Shown here: one piece after another, positions 34,380-47,009 of the stretch
How positions within the stretch are numbered: the stretch's first letter is position 1
Layout: the number at the start of each line of letters is the position of its first letter
Origin: Talinum fruticosum
Lineage: Eukaryota > Streptophyta > Magnoliopsida > Caryophyllales > Talinaceae
Direction: 5' to 3'
Assembly: GCA_021018815.1 (NCBI GenBank)
Contig: JAITYX010000086.1
Location: 124,001-188,000, forward strand
Length of the DNA: 64,000 bases
Made by a program: the position numbers and the translations under genes
Notes under the pieces: generated by a model
The model's input: the letters and a program-made list of their open reading frames with translations, nothing else
Told to the model about the DNA's origin: nothing
The model's database searches: none

Positions 34380-35760
34380 GAAAATATCAGCTAATTAAAA
34401 TTTGGTAGGAATAAACTCAAGTTCAATATCACCTTTCTCGGAATGGTCGCTCGGAAAATGATACCTAACCTCAATGTGGTTCATTTTTGAGTGCTGAATT
34501 GGATTCTTGGTGATGCTGATGGCACTTTGATTGTCACATTTGATTGGGATAGATGTGAATGACAATCCAAAATCCTTCAAGTGTTGCTTGATCCAGAGAA
34601 TCCGAGCACAGCAAGCTCCAGCTACTATGTACTCAGCCTCAGCGAGTTGACAGAGCAACTAAGTTTTATTTCTTTGAATGCCATTAGATGAGTGATTAAC
34701 CCAGAAATTGACATGCTACTGAGGTGCTATTTCTATCAACTTTGTCTCCAGCATAGGCAACATCCGAGTATCCAGCAAGGGTCATATCCGAGTCTTTTTA
34801 ATACTAGAGACCAAGTGTCTAAATCCTTGCAAAATATCTCAAAATTTCCTTCACCGCATGGAGATATAACTCCTTTATGTTAGCTTGAAATCTTGCATAT
34901 AGGAAAACACTAAACATGATATCTGACCTACTAGATGTAAGATAAAGTAGAGATCTAATCATACCTCTGTAGAGTTTATGATCTACGACTTTATTTTTCT
35001 CATTTGAGTCAAGTTTAGTACTACTACTCATTGGTGTTGTTGCATGCTTCAAATCTTGTAGCTTATATTTCTTTAATAACTCCTTGGTGTATTTTGATTG
35101 ATGAACAAAAATGACATCCTTATCTTGTTTAATTTGCAGTCGAAGCAAGAAATTGGGTTCTCCCATCATGCTCATTTGGAACTTCTGTCTCATCAACTTA
35201 GAAAACTCTTAGCATAGAGTTTCATTAGTAGCTCCAAGGATAATGTCATTAACATAACTCTTAATAATGAGAAAATCATTCCCCTTGGGTTTTGTGAAAA
35301 GATTTTTGTCAATAAGAGCTCCCTTGAAGTCATTTTCAACCAAGAAACTACTTAGTCTTTCATACCAAGCTCCGAGAGCTTGTTTCGGACCATACAAAGC
35401 TTTTTGCAGTTTGAAAACATGATTTGGAAATTGAGAGTTTTCAAATCTAGGGGTTGCTCAACATAGACTTCTTCTTAAATAAAACCATTAAGAAATGCAA
35501 ATTTAACATCCATTTGATAAAGCTTAATGTTCATGTTAGATACAAATACTAAGAGAATTCCGATTGCCTCAATCCTAGCAACATGTGCAAAGGTTTCCCA
35601 ATGATTAATTCCCATTTTTTGGTTATATCCCCGATCAACTAATCTTACTTTAGTTTTAACTACCAACCCTCCCTCATGCAGTATGTTCCTCAAAACCCAT
35701 TTGGTTCCTATAAGCTGGGTGGTCGGAAGGTCGTTTGGTCAATGTCCAGACTTGGTTTCT
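34380..35760 (-). pseudogene. copia B reverse transcriptase and RNaseH
   Basis: Minus-strand pieces at 35693-35475, 35397-35209 and 35196-34819 give RT motifs VDRGYNQKMGINHWETFAHV, RIEAIGILLVFVSNMNIKLY, QMDVKFAFLNGFI, PKQALGAWYERLSSF and FQMSMMGEPNFLLRLQIK. RNaseH (34658-34395) has AEAEYIVAGACCARILW and KCDNQSAISITKNPIQH. The RT catalytic box reads SYVNDIILG: the first aspartate of the YVDD pair is asparagine. Stops and frameshifts separate the pieces. Confidence 0.88.
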
Positions 35761-36237
35761 TTCAAATTAAGTTAATTCTTCTTGCATGGTCTCTACCCAT
35801 TGAAGTTCAAGTAAGGCTTCAAGTATATTTTTAGGTTCAATTAATGAAATGAATGCTGAAAATGCACATAAGTTTTGCAAAGAACGAGTTGTTACCCCAC
35901 TATTGATATCAAAAATGATGTTCTTAGGTGGGTGACTAGATGCATATTTGAAAGCTTTACCTGTCCTCTAATTTACCAAGTTTGTTGATTAAATGATCTG
36001 ATCTCCATTTGGTTCCTCTTGTTGAACTTCTTGGTTCGCTTGACCTTCAATAGTCCGAGCTTACTCTTGAACTGGTTCATTTTGAGTTGGCGAAGTTTCT
36101 TTGTTCTTGTTCATTCCGAGCTCAACTTCGTTATGTCATCTTCATCTCGGTTAAGCTTAAGATCTGCGAAAGTAGATTTACTTGTCCTGCCATCATCAAC
36201 TTCATCAAAGACAACATGGATACTTTCTTCCACTTTC

Positions 36238-37060
36238 TTAGTTACTGTTGTTAAATATTCTATAAGCATCAAATTTGGTCAGATGTTCCTTACCATTGTT
36301 ATGCACAAAGCATTTACATCTGAATGGTTTGAAGTAGAAAATGTTAGGCTTCTTTCCTTTGTACAACACATAGGGTGTTTTCTTCAGAATGGGTCGAATG
36401 AGACATCTATTATCGCCTCGACCTAGAAATAGCAAGGTAGATCATTTTTAATCATCGTTGTCCTTCTTATTTCTTCAAGTGTTCTATTCTTTCTCTCCAG
36501 TTCTCCATTACGTTGATGAGTTCCGGGTGCTGAGAAGTTGTGGGAGATATCATTCTTGTCATAGAAGTCTACAAATTCTGAGTAATCGAACTCTCTTCCA
36601 TGGTCGGTTCGAATTCTCCCGATCTAAATCTCATACTCAACTCTATTTTCCTCCGGATCTTATTGAATTCTTTGAAAGCTTCATTTTTGTTCTTCAGAAA
36701 ACACATCCAGGTAAATCGTGAGTAATCATCAACAATAACTAGCACATATGATTTACCTCCTAAACTTTTGACAGGAATTTAACCACATAAACCCATATGT
36801 ATTAATTCAAGCACTTTGGATGTAGATACTTGTCTTAAGTGGCTTAAAAGATGATCTAACTTGTTTTCCTTTTTTGTGCATGCATCATAGATTTTATCTT
36901 TCTTAAATGAGCAGTTAGGTAAACCTCTAACTAATCCATGAGATGCAAGTTTCTTAATACTATGCTTGCTGATATGGCCTAGTCTACATTGTCATGTCCA
37001 TGAATATGAAAAAAGAATGTTATAGGAGTTACCGACCTCGGACCTAAAACTTTTGTTGCT
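36238..37060 (-). pseudogene. copia B GAG-pre-integrase and integrase
   Basis: The minus strand matches copia A integrase. Recognisable parts are a GKKPNIFYFKPFRCKCFVHN segment (36435-36238), the region equivalent to REFDYSEFVDFYDKN near 36590, and the DDYSRFTW region near 36715. The HMDLCG-equivalent lies near 36790 and the zinc-region Cys pair near 36880. Heavy frameshifting is present; the open frames reported on the plus strand here are antisense shadows. Confidence 0.72.
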
Positions 37061-37400
37061 TAGGTGACTACATCAGAAATGAAGCGGTTGTCCGAGTAAA
37101 TCTTACCTCTTGACTTTTGTCACACAATTGAGAAATGCTCGGAAGATTGTACTTGAGCCCTTTGACAAGGTAAACTAGACTAGCTGAATTGTCTCCTTGA
37201 CCAATAATTCCAATTCTAATTATCTTGCCTTTGCTATTATCTCCAAATGTGACTTTTCCTCCTTTCATTTCTTCTAATTCGAGAAGAGTCTTGAGTCTCC
37301 GGACATGTGACGAAAACATCCACTGTCCGGTACCAATGACCCTTTCGTTTATGAGTAACCTGCAAAACGTAAACAAGCTAACCCTTCTCACTTCCTCTTA
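37061..37400 (-). pseudogene. copia B aspartic protease
   Basis: On the minus strand near 37345-37310 the copia protease active site can be read as DSGCFRHMSGDSRLF, followed in another frame by GGKVTFGDNSKGKIIRIG and VKGLKYNLPSISQLCD. This is the standard copia protease between gag and integrase. A frameshift between the active site and the flap region breaks it. Confidence 0.78.
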
Positions 37401-38199
37401 CAAATCCAATAACGAGTGTTTACTATGGTCCTTTTCGAGGAAAAGCACTTTTGGGAACCCAGATTTGAATAATTTTTTGTTTGCTCTAATTCTAGGTCTT
37501 CTTTCTTGAGAACCGACTCTGTGTCTCTTTCCTTTGAAAACCTCTCTTATTGTAAATGGGTTGAGAAGACTTTTTCATGAAAACTAGTCTAGTCTTAGTC
37601 CCTTTTCTTTATGAATGAATGGGAGCATGCTCAACTTTCCTGAACTTAATAGTTCCGGCATTAGTTTTGAAAAGGTTATTATAAGAATCGTCTTTCTCTA
37701 CAGCATTGTATCCAAGACCTTCTTTTCGAAATGAGACACACTGAGAGCCAAGTAATAAATCAAGATTTTTCTAACCTTGAGTGAGTTTTAAAACCAACTC
37801 TTGAGGCTCATTGAGCATCCGTTACAATAGCTCATTCTCCGTTGCGAGGCACTCAAACTCAAGTCTCATTATCTTCGATCTGGTCTCAAGCACTTTTAGA
37901 TTTTGCCTCAAATTTTCTAACTCCTTTTTAAAGTAATGCTCTCGGTGTTAAGAGACTCCAGTTTCTCTTTGAATTTAGAAGATTCAGAATTGCATTTTTA
38001 TTCCAAAGTAAAAATATATCTAGTGACATCAAGCTTAAAAACTTAAGGACGTAGTTGATTACATCTTGAGGATCTATTTCCTCAGCATCCGATCCATCAT
38101 TGTTTGACTCGGATCGATCCTCTAAGTCTGTTAAAGCCATTAGACACTTAGATTCATCATTAGTGTCATCATCTTCTTCGACTCATCATCTCCAGGTAC

Positions 38200-39170
38200 C
38201 CACCATAGCCTTTTTATTCTTTATGTCCTTCTTTCTCTTTGGACACTCCTTGACTATGTGCTCTTTGCTTGCCACACTCAAAATAACTAGAGTTCTTAGG
38301 TAAAGACAAATTGGAAGAGGATGAGTATTTACATTTCTTGTCTTTCTTGTAGAACTCCTGCTTGGGCTTCTTTTACCATTTTTTGTATTTCATCATGTTC
38401 TTAAATCCTCGGGCTAAAAAGTGCCATAAGGTCTTCTTCAGAATCTCGGGAGCTCGGACATAGACTACTTTCTTCGAGAGCTATGTTTCTTTTCGTGCTG
38501 ACCTCAGCTTCCTCTTCTTCTAGATGGAGCTCATGAGCTCGTAGCTTCCCAATGAGCTCATCCGGCTTCAGCCGAGAGAGATCCTGAGCTTGCTTGATTG
38601 TCGTCACCTTAGGACCCCAGCTTCTCTTGGGTAGACTCCTAGGATTTTTGTCACAACTTCTTTATGAGTCATCTTCTTACCAAGAGATTTAAGATTATTG
38701 ATAATCTCGGTGAAGCGAATGTACATATGAGTGATATTCTCATCAGCCTCCATCTTGAACATCTCAAACATGTAGAGGTACTAACTTATCTTTGCCTGCT
38801 TCACTTGGCTGGTTCCTTCATAGGTAGTGACCGAGTGTATCCCATCCTTCTTTGGTTGTGTCGGATGCGAGATAGATTGTAGTGTTCTTCGAATTGATTG
38901 TGCACACCGAGTGTTCATGGCCTTGAAGTTCTTTCTATACTTCTTATTTTCTTCAGTGGTGAACTCAAACTTCACCTTAGGAACTGATCGCATTCCTTCC
39001 ATCTTCATGGGAATATAGTTGCCATTACGGATGATGTTGTAAACCTCCTCATCATAGTCCTGAATGAACGACTCCATTATCTTATTCTAGTGTGTGAAGT
39101 TTGAACCCTTGAACTTGGGTGCTCCGGTGAAAAATCTTCCTTGATCGAACTCTTCATAGTTTAGAGCCAT
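38200..39170 (-). pseudogene. copia B gag
   Basis: Start codon at 39170-39168 (minus): MALNYEEFDQGRFFTGAPKF, a stop at the FTH-N junction, then MESFIQDYDEEVYNIIRNG from 39077. A later segment (38607-38401) reads IKQAQDLSRLKPDELIGKL and HELHLEEEEAEVS, a charged coiled-coil-like part. Near 38300-38215 a zinc-knuckle remnant (a CGK with HIVKEC-like residues) spans two frames. This matches copia/SIRE gag organisation. It is broken by several stops and shifts. Confidence 0.8.
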
Positions 39171-39215
39171 CCGATCTTTAGACCTTGGATTTGTTAGATC
39201 CTTTGAGAAGGCTAG

Positions 39216-39227
39216 GCTTTGATACCA
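39216..39227 (-). other. primer-binding site of copia B
   Basis: Minus strand TGGTATCAAAGC, two bases inside the 5' LTR end. It matches the initiator-tRNA-Met primer site with one change. Confidence 0.88.
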
Positions 39228-39229
39228 AT

Positions 39230-40649
39230 TGAAGGTTTACTCTTGGAGAGGTTAAGTCACCCTAGAGGGGGTGAATAGGGTGATGAAAGAATTTTGCAAA
39301 GTAATAAAGTTTTTTACAAAGTAAAGATTTAGAAAGAAATTTCAAGTCTAGATTAGACTTAGAAAAATACAAGACAGAGAAGTCACATGGAAACCCTCCC
39401 GGGGCAAAAAACAACGAATACTACTAATCCAAGCACAAAGTTAAATCCACTATTTTGAATCCACAAAATACAAGGGCTGACCCCTTACAGAATTGCTCCC
39501 TTAGACAATTCAATACAAGTTTTCCTAGACTCAAAAATTTTCTTATCCGATCTAGTACTTCCTAATTGAGATAACCTTTACAGCGAGGAATAACTGAGCT
39601 GAGCTAACCATTACAACTCAGTCAAAGGACTTTACGGAGAATAGAAAATGTAAGAGTAGTTACAAGACTTTTCTCTTTACAACTCGAAAGTAAGAACTTA
39701 AGAGTGGATTTGTAAATTGAGAGTGACATAGTAGATTCAGTTCTTTTAACGTTAAGCATCCCTCTTCATGTCTTGTAGAAAGGCTTCTATTTATACTCAG
39801 CAAGCCAAGTAGCCGTTGTGATTGATTTTGGACGCGACAACTTCACTAACCGATGTAACGGATAGTCTAAGCCACTTAGAAAAGGAGCCGTTGCAAATGT
39901 GAATGTTGTGCTTTGGTCCTTAGCTTGAAAAGTAGTCCATCCCACTCGCTGTGACTGAAATCGGGGTAGAAACAACCATTAGACTCAAGTTGGCATTTAC
40001 CGAATTTGGTAACAAACAACCACGATACGGTGTCCGAGCTTTGTTTAGAAAAGATGTTTTTATGTCTGCTAGTGTTTAACGGTTAGAACTCGCTTGCTTT
40101 TGCTTCTCATAATAAGATTAAAAATACTTTAATCAACTCTGCAAAAGGAAATCAAAGTGGTACTCAAAGTATAAAAATACTTTGGTCCAAGATTAAGAAA
40201 TGATAATAATTAATTCATAATAATTAATCACTTAATTATCCTTAACCTGAAAGAATGGAATTTTTGAGTCTAATATTTAATACTTTCAATTCAATATTGT
40301 GTATGTCCTTAAATGATTGAGAAGTTAAGCATATATAGACATCATGCATCAAATTGATCGGTTAAATAATTTTTTTAGTAAACTAACTTAGAAAAAGGAA
40401 ATTGACGCAGTAATTCATTTTTAGTTAACTCATGAAGTTAGTGCTCATAATAAAATAAGTTCATCAAATTATTTACTTATGACAACTATCCGAGTTGTAT
40501 CCGAATGGGTTAGAAATCTAGTGAAGTGTCGAGAGATGGTTTCTAAGTAGGTCGAGTAGTATTGATAACTTAAAGATAAACTTCTTAAATACTTAGAATG
40601 ACTTGAAATCAAAATCATAGACATATGGAGAGTTATACCTAAGTCTTCA
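39230..40649 (-). repeat. 5' LTR of copia B
   Basis: A 1420-bp LTR that in plus orientation starts TGAAGGTTTACTC and ends AAGTCTTCA. On the minus strand it has a TATA-like box (GTATAAATAG, 39796-39787) and the family hairpin with a four-base loop (40165-40184). Directly beyond 40649 lies the gag of copia C. Confidence 0.9.
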
Positions 40650-41490
40650 TTTTGAATAATAATTTGGAAAAACTAAGACTTAATATAAAAGTACTCGAGA
40701 CCAGCTCATAGGACAATGAGGCTGAGTCCGAGAGACTTAAATATGAAAATGAGCTTTCAATGAAAAGGGTAGAAGAATCTCAAAACTTGGTTTTAAAACT
40801 CACTCAAGATTAAAAAACCTTAATTTACTTTTGGGTTATGAGTGTCCCTCTTTTAGAAAAGAAGTATGGGTTTGAACTTTGAATAGGTGGATAACTCTTA
40901 TAAGTGTCTTTTAGGAAAGGATTCTCGGAAAATTAATTTTGAGAAAACATGACGATGATTCAACTCAATCGGTGAGAAAAAGGACTAAGCCCATAAAAGT
41001 TTATCACAAAAAGTCTCCCCGGACTTCTTATAAAAGAAAATACTTTTAACTAATTTGAGACTCAGTTCTCAAAGAGAAGGAGCCAGAATCATACTAGACC
41101 TAAGATTATTCAAATTTGGGTTCTTAAGAATGCCCTTCCTTTGAAATTGACCTTAGTAAGGTAAATTTCCGAATTAGTTAGAGGATGAGAAAGGTTATTT
41201 ATTTTCTTTTTGTAGGAATGTCATAAATAAAAGAAAGACCACTGGTACCTTAACGGTGGATGCTCAAGACCCATGATCGAGAATTCAAGACTTTTCACTG
41301 AGTTGGAGAAGATGAATGGGGTAGAGTCACTTTTCGAGACAACCAAGGTAAAATTGTTGGAATTAGAAGAGTTGGATATAAAGATAACTTAGTCAATCAA
41401 GTCTACCTTGTTGAAGAACTTGAGTATAACCTTATAAGCAATTCTCAACTATTTAATAAAGGTCAAGAAGTAACATTAACTTAGACCAAT
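40650..41490 (+). pseudogene. copia C gag end and protease
   Basis: The segment with RVEESQNLVLKLTQD and a later frame matching the pre-protease linker of copia B is followed near 41250 by the protease active-site region. That region reads NGGCSRPMIENSRLF, where the family has DSGC...: the catalytic aspartate is replaced. GRVGYKDNLVNQVYLVEELE-like sequence follows. Stops occur throughout. Confidence 0.75.
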
Positions 41491-41535
41491 TTGTTTCATC
41501 TCGGATGCAACAACTCATGAAACCAAACTTTCGAT

Positions 41536-42500
41536 ATGAGGTTAGGTAACACTTATATTATCTCTATAAGCAATTCCTCTCAGAATTTATCTTATGTTAA
41601 AGAAGTGGCAAATAATTATTTATGGACATGGCATCGTAGACTGGACCATATTAATATGCACACTATTAAGAAATTGTCATCACATGGGTTAGTCCAAGGA
41701 TTTCCTAAATGTGCATTTAACAAAGATAAACTATGAGATGCTTGTGTAAAAAGGAAACAAGTTAGGTCATCATTTAAAACACTTGAAATGGTTTCCACAT
41801 CTACGGTTCTTGAACAAATTCATATGGATTTATGTGGTGAAATTTCTATTAAGAGCTTAGGAGGTAAATCTTATGTCTTTGTCATTATTGATAATTATTC
41901 AAGATTTACCTGGGTGTGTTTTTCTTAAGAACAAAAATGAAGTTTTCAAATAGTTCTCCAGAGTTAGCGAGACAAATACAAGTTGAATATGGGACTTATA
42001 TCATAAAATTCAAAACTGAACATGGAAGAGAATTCGACTACTCTAAGATTGTAGATTTTTGTGACAAATCTAGGATCTTTCACGACTTCTCAGCAATAAA
42101 ACACCTCAACAAAACAGAGTCGTAGAAAGAAAGAATAGAACCTTTAAAGAGATTAGTATAACAATGATGATCGAGATGATCTACCATTCTATTTTTGAGT
42201 TGAGGCGAGTCAACACCACTAGCTAAACTTGAAACCAGTGTCTCATTCACCCAATACTCAAGAAAACACTATATGAGATCTATAAAGGCAAGAAACCCAA
42301 CATTTTGTACTTCAAGCCCTTTGGATGCAAATGTTTTGTTCATAATAATGGTAAGAATCATCTAATTAAATTTGATGCTAGATCCGATGAAGATATTTTC
42401 CTTGGTTATTTTACCCATAGTTAAGCTTATTGTATTTTTAACAAAAAGACTAACAAAGTGGAAAAAAGTATCCACATTATTTTTTATGAAATTGACTCGT
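41536..42500 (+). pseudogene. copia C GAG-pre-integrase and integrase
   Basis: YLWTWHRRLDHINMHTIKKL and GFPKCAFNKDKL mark the zinc region, though one CxxC cysteine context is altered (LRDACVKR). The core reads HMDLCGEISIKSLGGKSYVF, IDNYSRFTW, TEHGREFDYSKIVDFCDKS and a PQQN-like stretch leading to RKNRTFKEI. The first YSRF-flanking aspartate is asparagine (DNYSRF). Frame changes lie near 41735, 41925 and 42060. Confidence 0.8.
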
Positions 42501-42773
42501 GACATGATAAGTGAGTCAACATTCTCGGATCTCAAGCTAAATAAAGATGATGATGATTTGATTGAAGTTGAGCTCAAAAATGGTGAAAACAAAAGAACTC
42601 AATCCTCAACTGATCAAGTTCAACGGACTAAGCAACTCGGTTAAGACTCATCTCAGGCTTCACAAGCCCGAGAAGGAATTGAGACTCCACCAACTAAGAA
42701 ATCAACCATTCAAGATCGTAATCTGGTAAATCAAGGGTCCGGAAGAGCATTATCGCGAGATATCAACGCAGGT

Positions 42774-44330
42774 GTGCAAACTCGTCCTTCTCTTTATAAT
42801 TTTTATGCATTTAATACATTCATATCCATGGTAGAACCTAAAAATGTGGTAGAAGCCTTACTTGAACCCGAGTGGGTAGAGGCCATGCAAGAAGAACTCT
42901 CTCGGTTTGAGAGAAACCAAGTGTGGACTTTGATTGACCGAGTAACCGACCACCTAGTTTTCAAAAAACAAATTAGATAAGAAGGATTTGTTAGTTTGAA
43001 ATAAGGCTAGAGTAGGTGCTCAAAGGTACAATCAAAAAGAAGATATTGATGGTAGGGAAACCTTTGCACCAATTGTTACAATTGAAGCCATTAGAATCCT
43101 ACTTGCATTTGCATCTAGCATGAACATCAAACTATATATATGGATATCAAAAGTGCTTTCTTGAATTGTTTTATTCAAGAAGAAGTTTATGTTGTGAAAC
43201 CCCTAGATTTGAAAATCCTCATTTTTCAAACCATGTTTTCAAATTGTAAAAAGCTTTTCGTGTTTGAAATAAACTCTTAGAGCTTGGTGTGACAGATTAA
43301 GTAATTTCTTGGTAGAAAATGGTTTTAAAAGAGGTTTGATTAATAAAACCTTATTTACAAAAAAGCAACATGAAGAATTTCATTATTAGCTAGATTTATG
43401 TTGAAGACATTATATTTAGCGCTACTTATGAGACCTTTTGCTAAGAATTTTTTTGAGTTGATGAGACAGGAATTCCAAATGAGTATAATAGGACAATTGA
43501 ATTTCTTCCTTGGATGTAAATCAAACAAGAATAGGATAGAATCTCTGTTCATTAGACCAAGTATGCGAAAGATATGTTGAAGTACAAGCTTCAAGGCACA
43601 AAGCCAGCGGCGTCACCAATGGCCAGGAACACAAAGCTGGACTCGAGGCGAGATTGTAAGTAAGTAGATAAAAAAATTTACAGAGGTATGATTGAATGTC
43701 TACTTTGCCTAACTTCCAGTGAGGTCAGATATCATGTTTAATGTATGCCTTTGTGTAAGATTTCAAGCTAACCCAAACGATTCTCATCTCATAGCGGTGA
43801 AAAGAATATTTAGATATCTTGTAGGCACTTAGTCACTTGGTCTTTAGTATTCCAAAGACTCGGGTATGACCCTCAGTGGCTACTCAAATGTTGATTATGC
43901 TGGATATAAAGTTGATAGAAAGAGCACATCAGGAGCATGCCAATTCCTTGGACAATCCTTGATCTCATGGCACTCAAAGAAGCGAGAACTCGGGCACATT
44001 AACAACTGCTGAAGCCGAGTACATAGATGCGGGAGTTACTTGTGCTCATTTACTGTAGATCAAGAAACACTAAAAAGATCTTGGACTAACATTCTCAGCC
44101 ACTACTATCAATTGTGACAACCAAAGTGCAATAAGCATAACAAAGAATTCAGTTTAACATTTAAAGACAAAGCACATTGAGATCGGGTATCATTTTGTAG
44201 GAGATCATGTTGAGAAAGGTGATATTGTTTTTAAAATTTATTCCTGCTAAGCATCAATCATTTGATATTTTCACTAAGGCTTGAAGTGAAGATCAATTTT
44301 CTTTATTAGAAATGAGTTTGGTATAATCAA
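42774..44330 (+). pseudogene. copia C reverse transcriptase and RNaseH
   Basis: Begins LLEPEWVEAMQEELSRFERN and reads in pieces through VTIEAIRILLAFASSMNIKL and a YIQEEVYV-like segment. The catalytic region is IYVEDIIFSATYE: the first aspartate of the usual DD pair is glutamate. QEFQMSIIGQLNFFLG follows, then RNaseH with a DRKSTSGACQFLGQSLISW-like stretch near 43920 and INCDNQSAISITKNSV near 44120. Multiple frameshifts disable it. Confidence 0.82.
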
Positions 44331-44926
44331 TGCATGATTATGTGATTACATGATTGATTTATTATGTGTTTATTAAGTTGAACATTTTTAATGTAAGAAA
44401 GTTGATAGACTGGTAGTTCAGTTGATAACTCATGAAATTGAGCCTCAGTCATTTGTTATCTAAGTCTTATTTGAGCACTCGGATGACTAATTGAGTCAGA
44501 TTCATTTTTAATTAAAATGGACATTCAACAATCTGAGGTCATTTCTAGTTAAAATAGAATCTTGGATAATGTTTTTGCAAATTGTTTTACTTCATCCCAT
44601 GTGTTTCTAATTGAAAAAATAGCCGTTGGGATTGATGACTTAATACTACACTGGGAACTAGCCATTATGGTTCTAACCGTTAGAGAGCTATAACACTATC
44701 GTGTTTCTAGCCATTTGAGAGTCTTTTTCTATGAGTACTCTTCATTCTCACTCATTTCTCACTTTGCATTCTCACTCATAATTTTTTTCTCTTTCTATCA
44801 CTCAAACTCACTCTCTCTCTCTCACTAGGATTCACTCTCTCTCTAGCATTCTCACTCAGTTCACATTCTAATATTAATCTTTTTCTCTTCTACTCAAATT
44901 TGTCTTCTCATCTTTTCTCATTCAAG
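44331..44926 (+). other. leader before the copia C envelope-like ORF
   Basis: Non-coding, with a strongly CT-rich block (44730-44880). A TATA-like box equivalent to that in A and B is weak here (TCTATGAGTA, near 44728). Confidence 0.45.
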
Positions 44927-45587
44927 ATGACAAAGAGAAGCCTTGATGTTGAGGCTACTTTTGAATTAATAAGAAGCCAAGAACATCTTCTAAACTCACT
45001 TTTCAAATCTCAAAGCCTAAGGCCTCATAACATGAGACCTTAGAACTGAAACTAGGATCCTCTTTAAAGTTAAGGGAATCCAAAGAACCGTTAGTCGCTC
45101 TATGCTATTGTTTAGACGATAAATTCTTCCTCTCCACAAAAATTATATGGGTTCATAACCTGAATTCGACAAAATTTCTTAGTCTTATCACATTTTGTGA
45201 CTATGTTTATCCTTCATTAGGCATAGAATTCTATCAAAATCTCACCTACATTGATTTAATTCTGATCTCCCAAGTTCAAGAGAAAAAGAGTTTCATTAAT
45301 TTTTCCCTTCTTCACAAACTTTTCAACCTAGATTTTGTTTTCCTCGGCTATAATACTTTGAAATTTGCTGATGGTGCGGATGACTTATATGCTAAATACT
45401 TTCTTGTCAAACCAAAAGTTTGAAAGAAGTTTTTTATCACAAAGTTGAAGTCCGAGGCCAAACTTCTCTATTTCTTTCGATGAGGACAATGTTCTCTTTC
45501 TTTCCTTCCAAAAAGAACCCAAATAACTTTATTCGCAAAGTCATCTATGACATCATGGAAGGATTTAATATTGATATGTTTCTTTTA

Positions 45588-47009
45588 TGAAGACTCAGGT
45601 ATAACTCTCTATCTCTCTAAGGCTTTTATTATAAGTAATCTAAGTGTATAGAAACTCGTATCTAAGTTTTCATTCCGATATGACTGGCTCGGAAAGCACT
45701 TCATTGCATATCTCTTACTTGCTCTTCCGAACCACTCGGACATCACTCGAACCGTTGCATGTTCAATTTCTTTAACTCATTTTATCCGAGCACTAACTTT
45801 ACACTTAAAGTTAAAATGAATTACACCATTAATTCTTTGTTCTAAGTCAAGTTATTTCTTGGAGAATTATTTGAATAAATCAAGTTTATGCTTATTGCTA
45901 ATTTAATTTCAAACTTTATCTTTTAAGGATTGACTCAATATGGAATCTGGTCTTAATGGATATTACACTCAGAAAATTTCATTGCTTTAAGCCAAAGATA
46001 ATTAAGTATTTAATTACCTTGATTTAATTATTATCTATGCCTAATCTTATACCAACGTTGAGAACCAATTTGGTTTGCTTTTATAGGTTATTCAAATAAG
46101 ACTAATCTACTTTTGAAATACAAAAGCAATCGGCTTCTAGCCGTTAAACACTAGCGAGATAAGATTTAGCTACTTCGAACATGGCTTAGACACCGTATCG
46201 GGGTTGTTTGTTTCCAAAACTGGAAAAATCTAACTCTAGGTCTAACGATTGTTTTCACCTTAGGTTTCAATCATCACCAGATGATTGGACCATATTTTAG
46301 AGTCAAGAGCCATTGCACAATGTTCACATCCCAACGCATCTCTTTTGAGTGACTCGGAATAACTACTACAACGAGTTAGTGAAGATTTCGGTCCGAAACA
46401 AGACTTAACGGTCATTACTGCTCGGATGTTTATAAATAGAAGCTACTCCACAAGACTTAAAGATAACCGATAATTGCCGAATTTATTATAGAACTAATTG
46501 TTGGTCTCATACTCACTCAATCTTCTACTTATAACTCCAACTCTATATTTTATATTTTCCGAGTTGTAAAGAAAGTATTGTGATTAGTTACATTCTTTTC
46601 TTACTTTCTTTGTAAGTCCCTTGACTGAGCTGTAAGGGTTAACTCAACTCGGTTGTCCCTTATTGTAAAGGTTAACTCGGTCGGGAAGTACTAGATCGGA
46701 GAAGGGAAGTTCTAAGTGTAGGAAAATCATGTAAGGAATTGTCTAAGGGAGCAATTCGGATAGAGTCAATCCTATGTAATTGAGGATTCAATTAGTCGAT
46801 TTGACTTGGTGCTTGGATTAGTAATATCTATTGTTTTCTGCCCCGGGAGGGTTTTCACGTACTTCGTGTGTGTATTTGTCCGAGTCCAATATACACTCGG
46901 AATATGTTTTTGCTAAGTCATGTGCAAAAAGAGTTCCATTTTATTTAAATTTTTTCATCACCCTATTCACCCCCTAAGGTGACTTAGTCTCTCCAAGAGC
47001 AAACCTTCA
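45588..47009 (+). mobile_element. solo LTR of the SIRE-like copia family (copy D2)
   Basis: 1422 bp starting TGAAGACTCAGG and ending GAGCAAACCTTCA, with a good TATA box (TATAAATAG, 46431-46439) before AAGCTACTCCACAAGAC. The same ORF continues on both sides, so it is an insertion without internal region. The flanks (TTTTA and CTTTC) do not form a convincing duplication. Confidence 0.85.

Larger units (their letters stand above)
33557..40649 (-). mobile_element. copia element B, SIRE-like, minus strand, 3'-truncated
   Basis: Read on the minus strand from 40649 down: 5' LTR, PBS, gag, zinc-knuckle region, protease, integrase, RT, RNaseH, then the beginning of the envelope-like ORF, where copia A's LTR cuts it at 33556/33557. 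The remaining 3' ORF and the 3' LTR are absent from the window. It belongs to the same family as A: the pol residues and LTR are closely similar. Confidence 0.88.

Noticed and set aside
36019..36721. Plus-strand open frames within copia B
   Set aside because: They are antisense to integrase sequence that is clearly coded on the minus strand.
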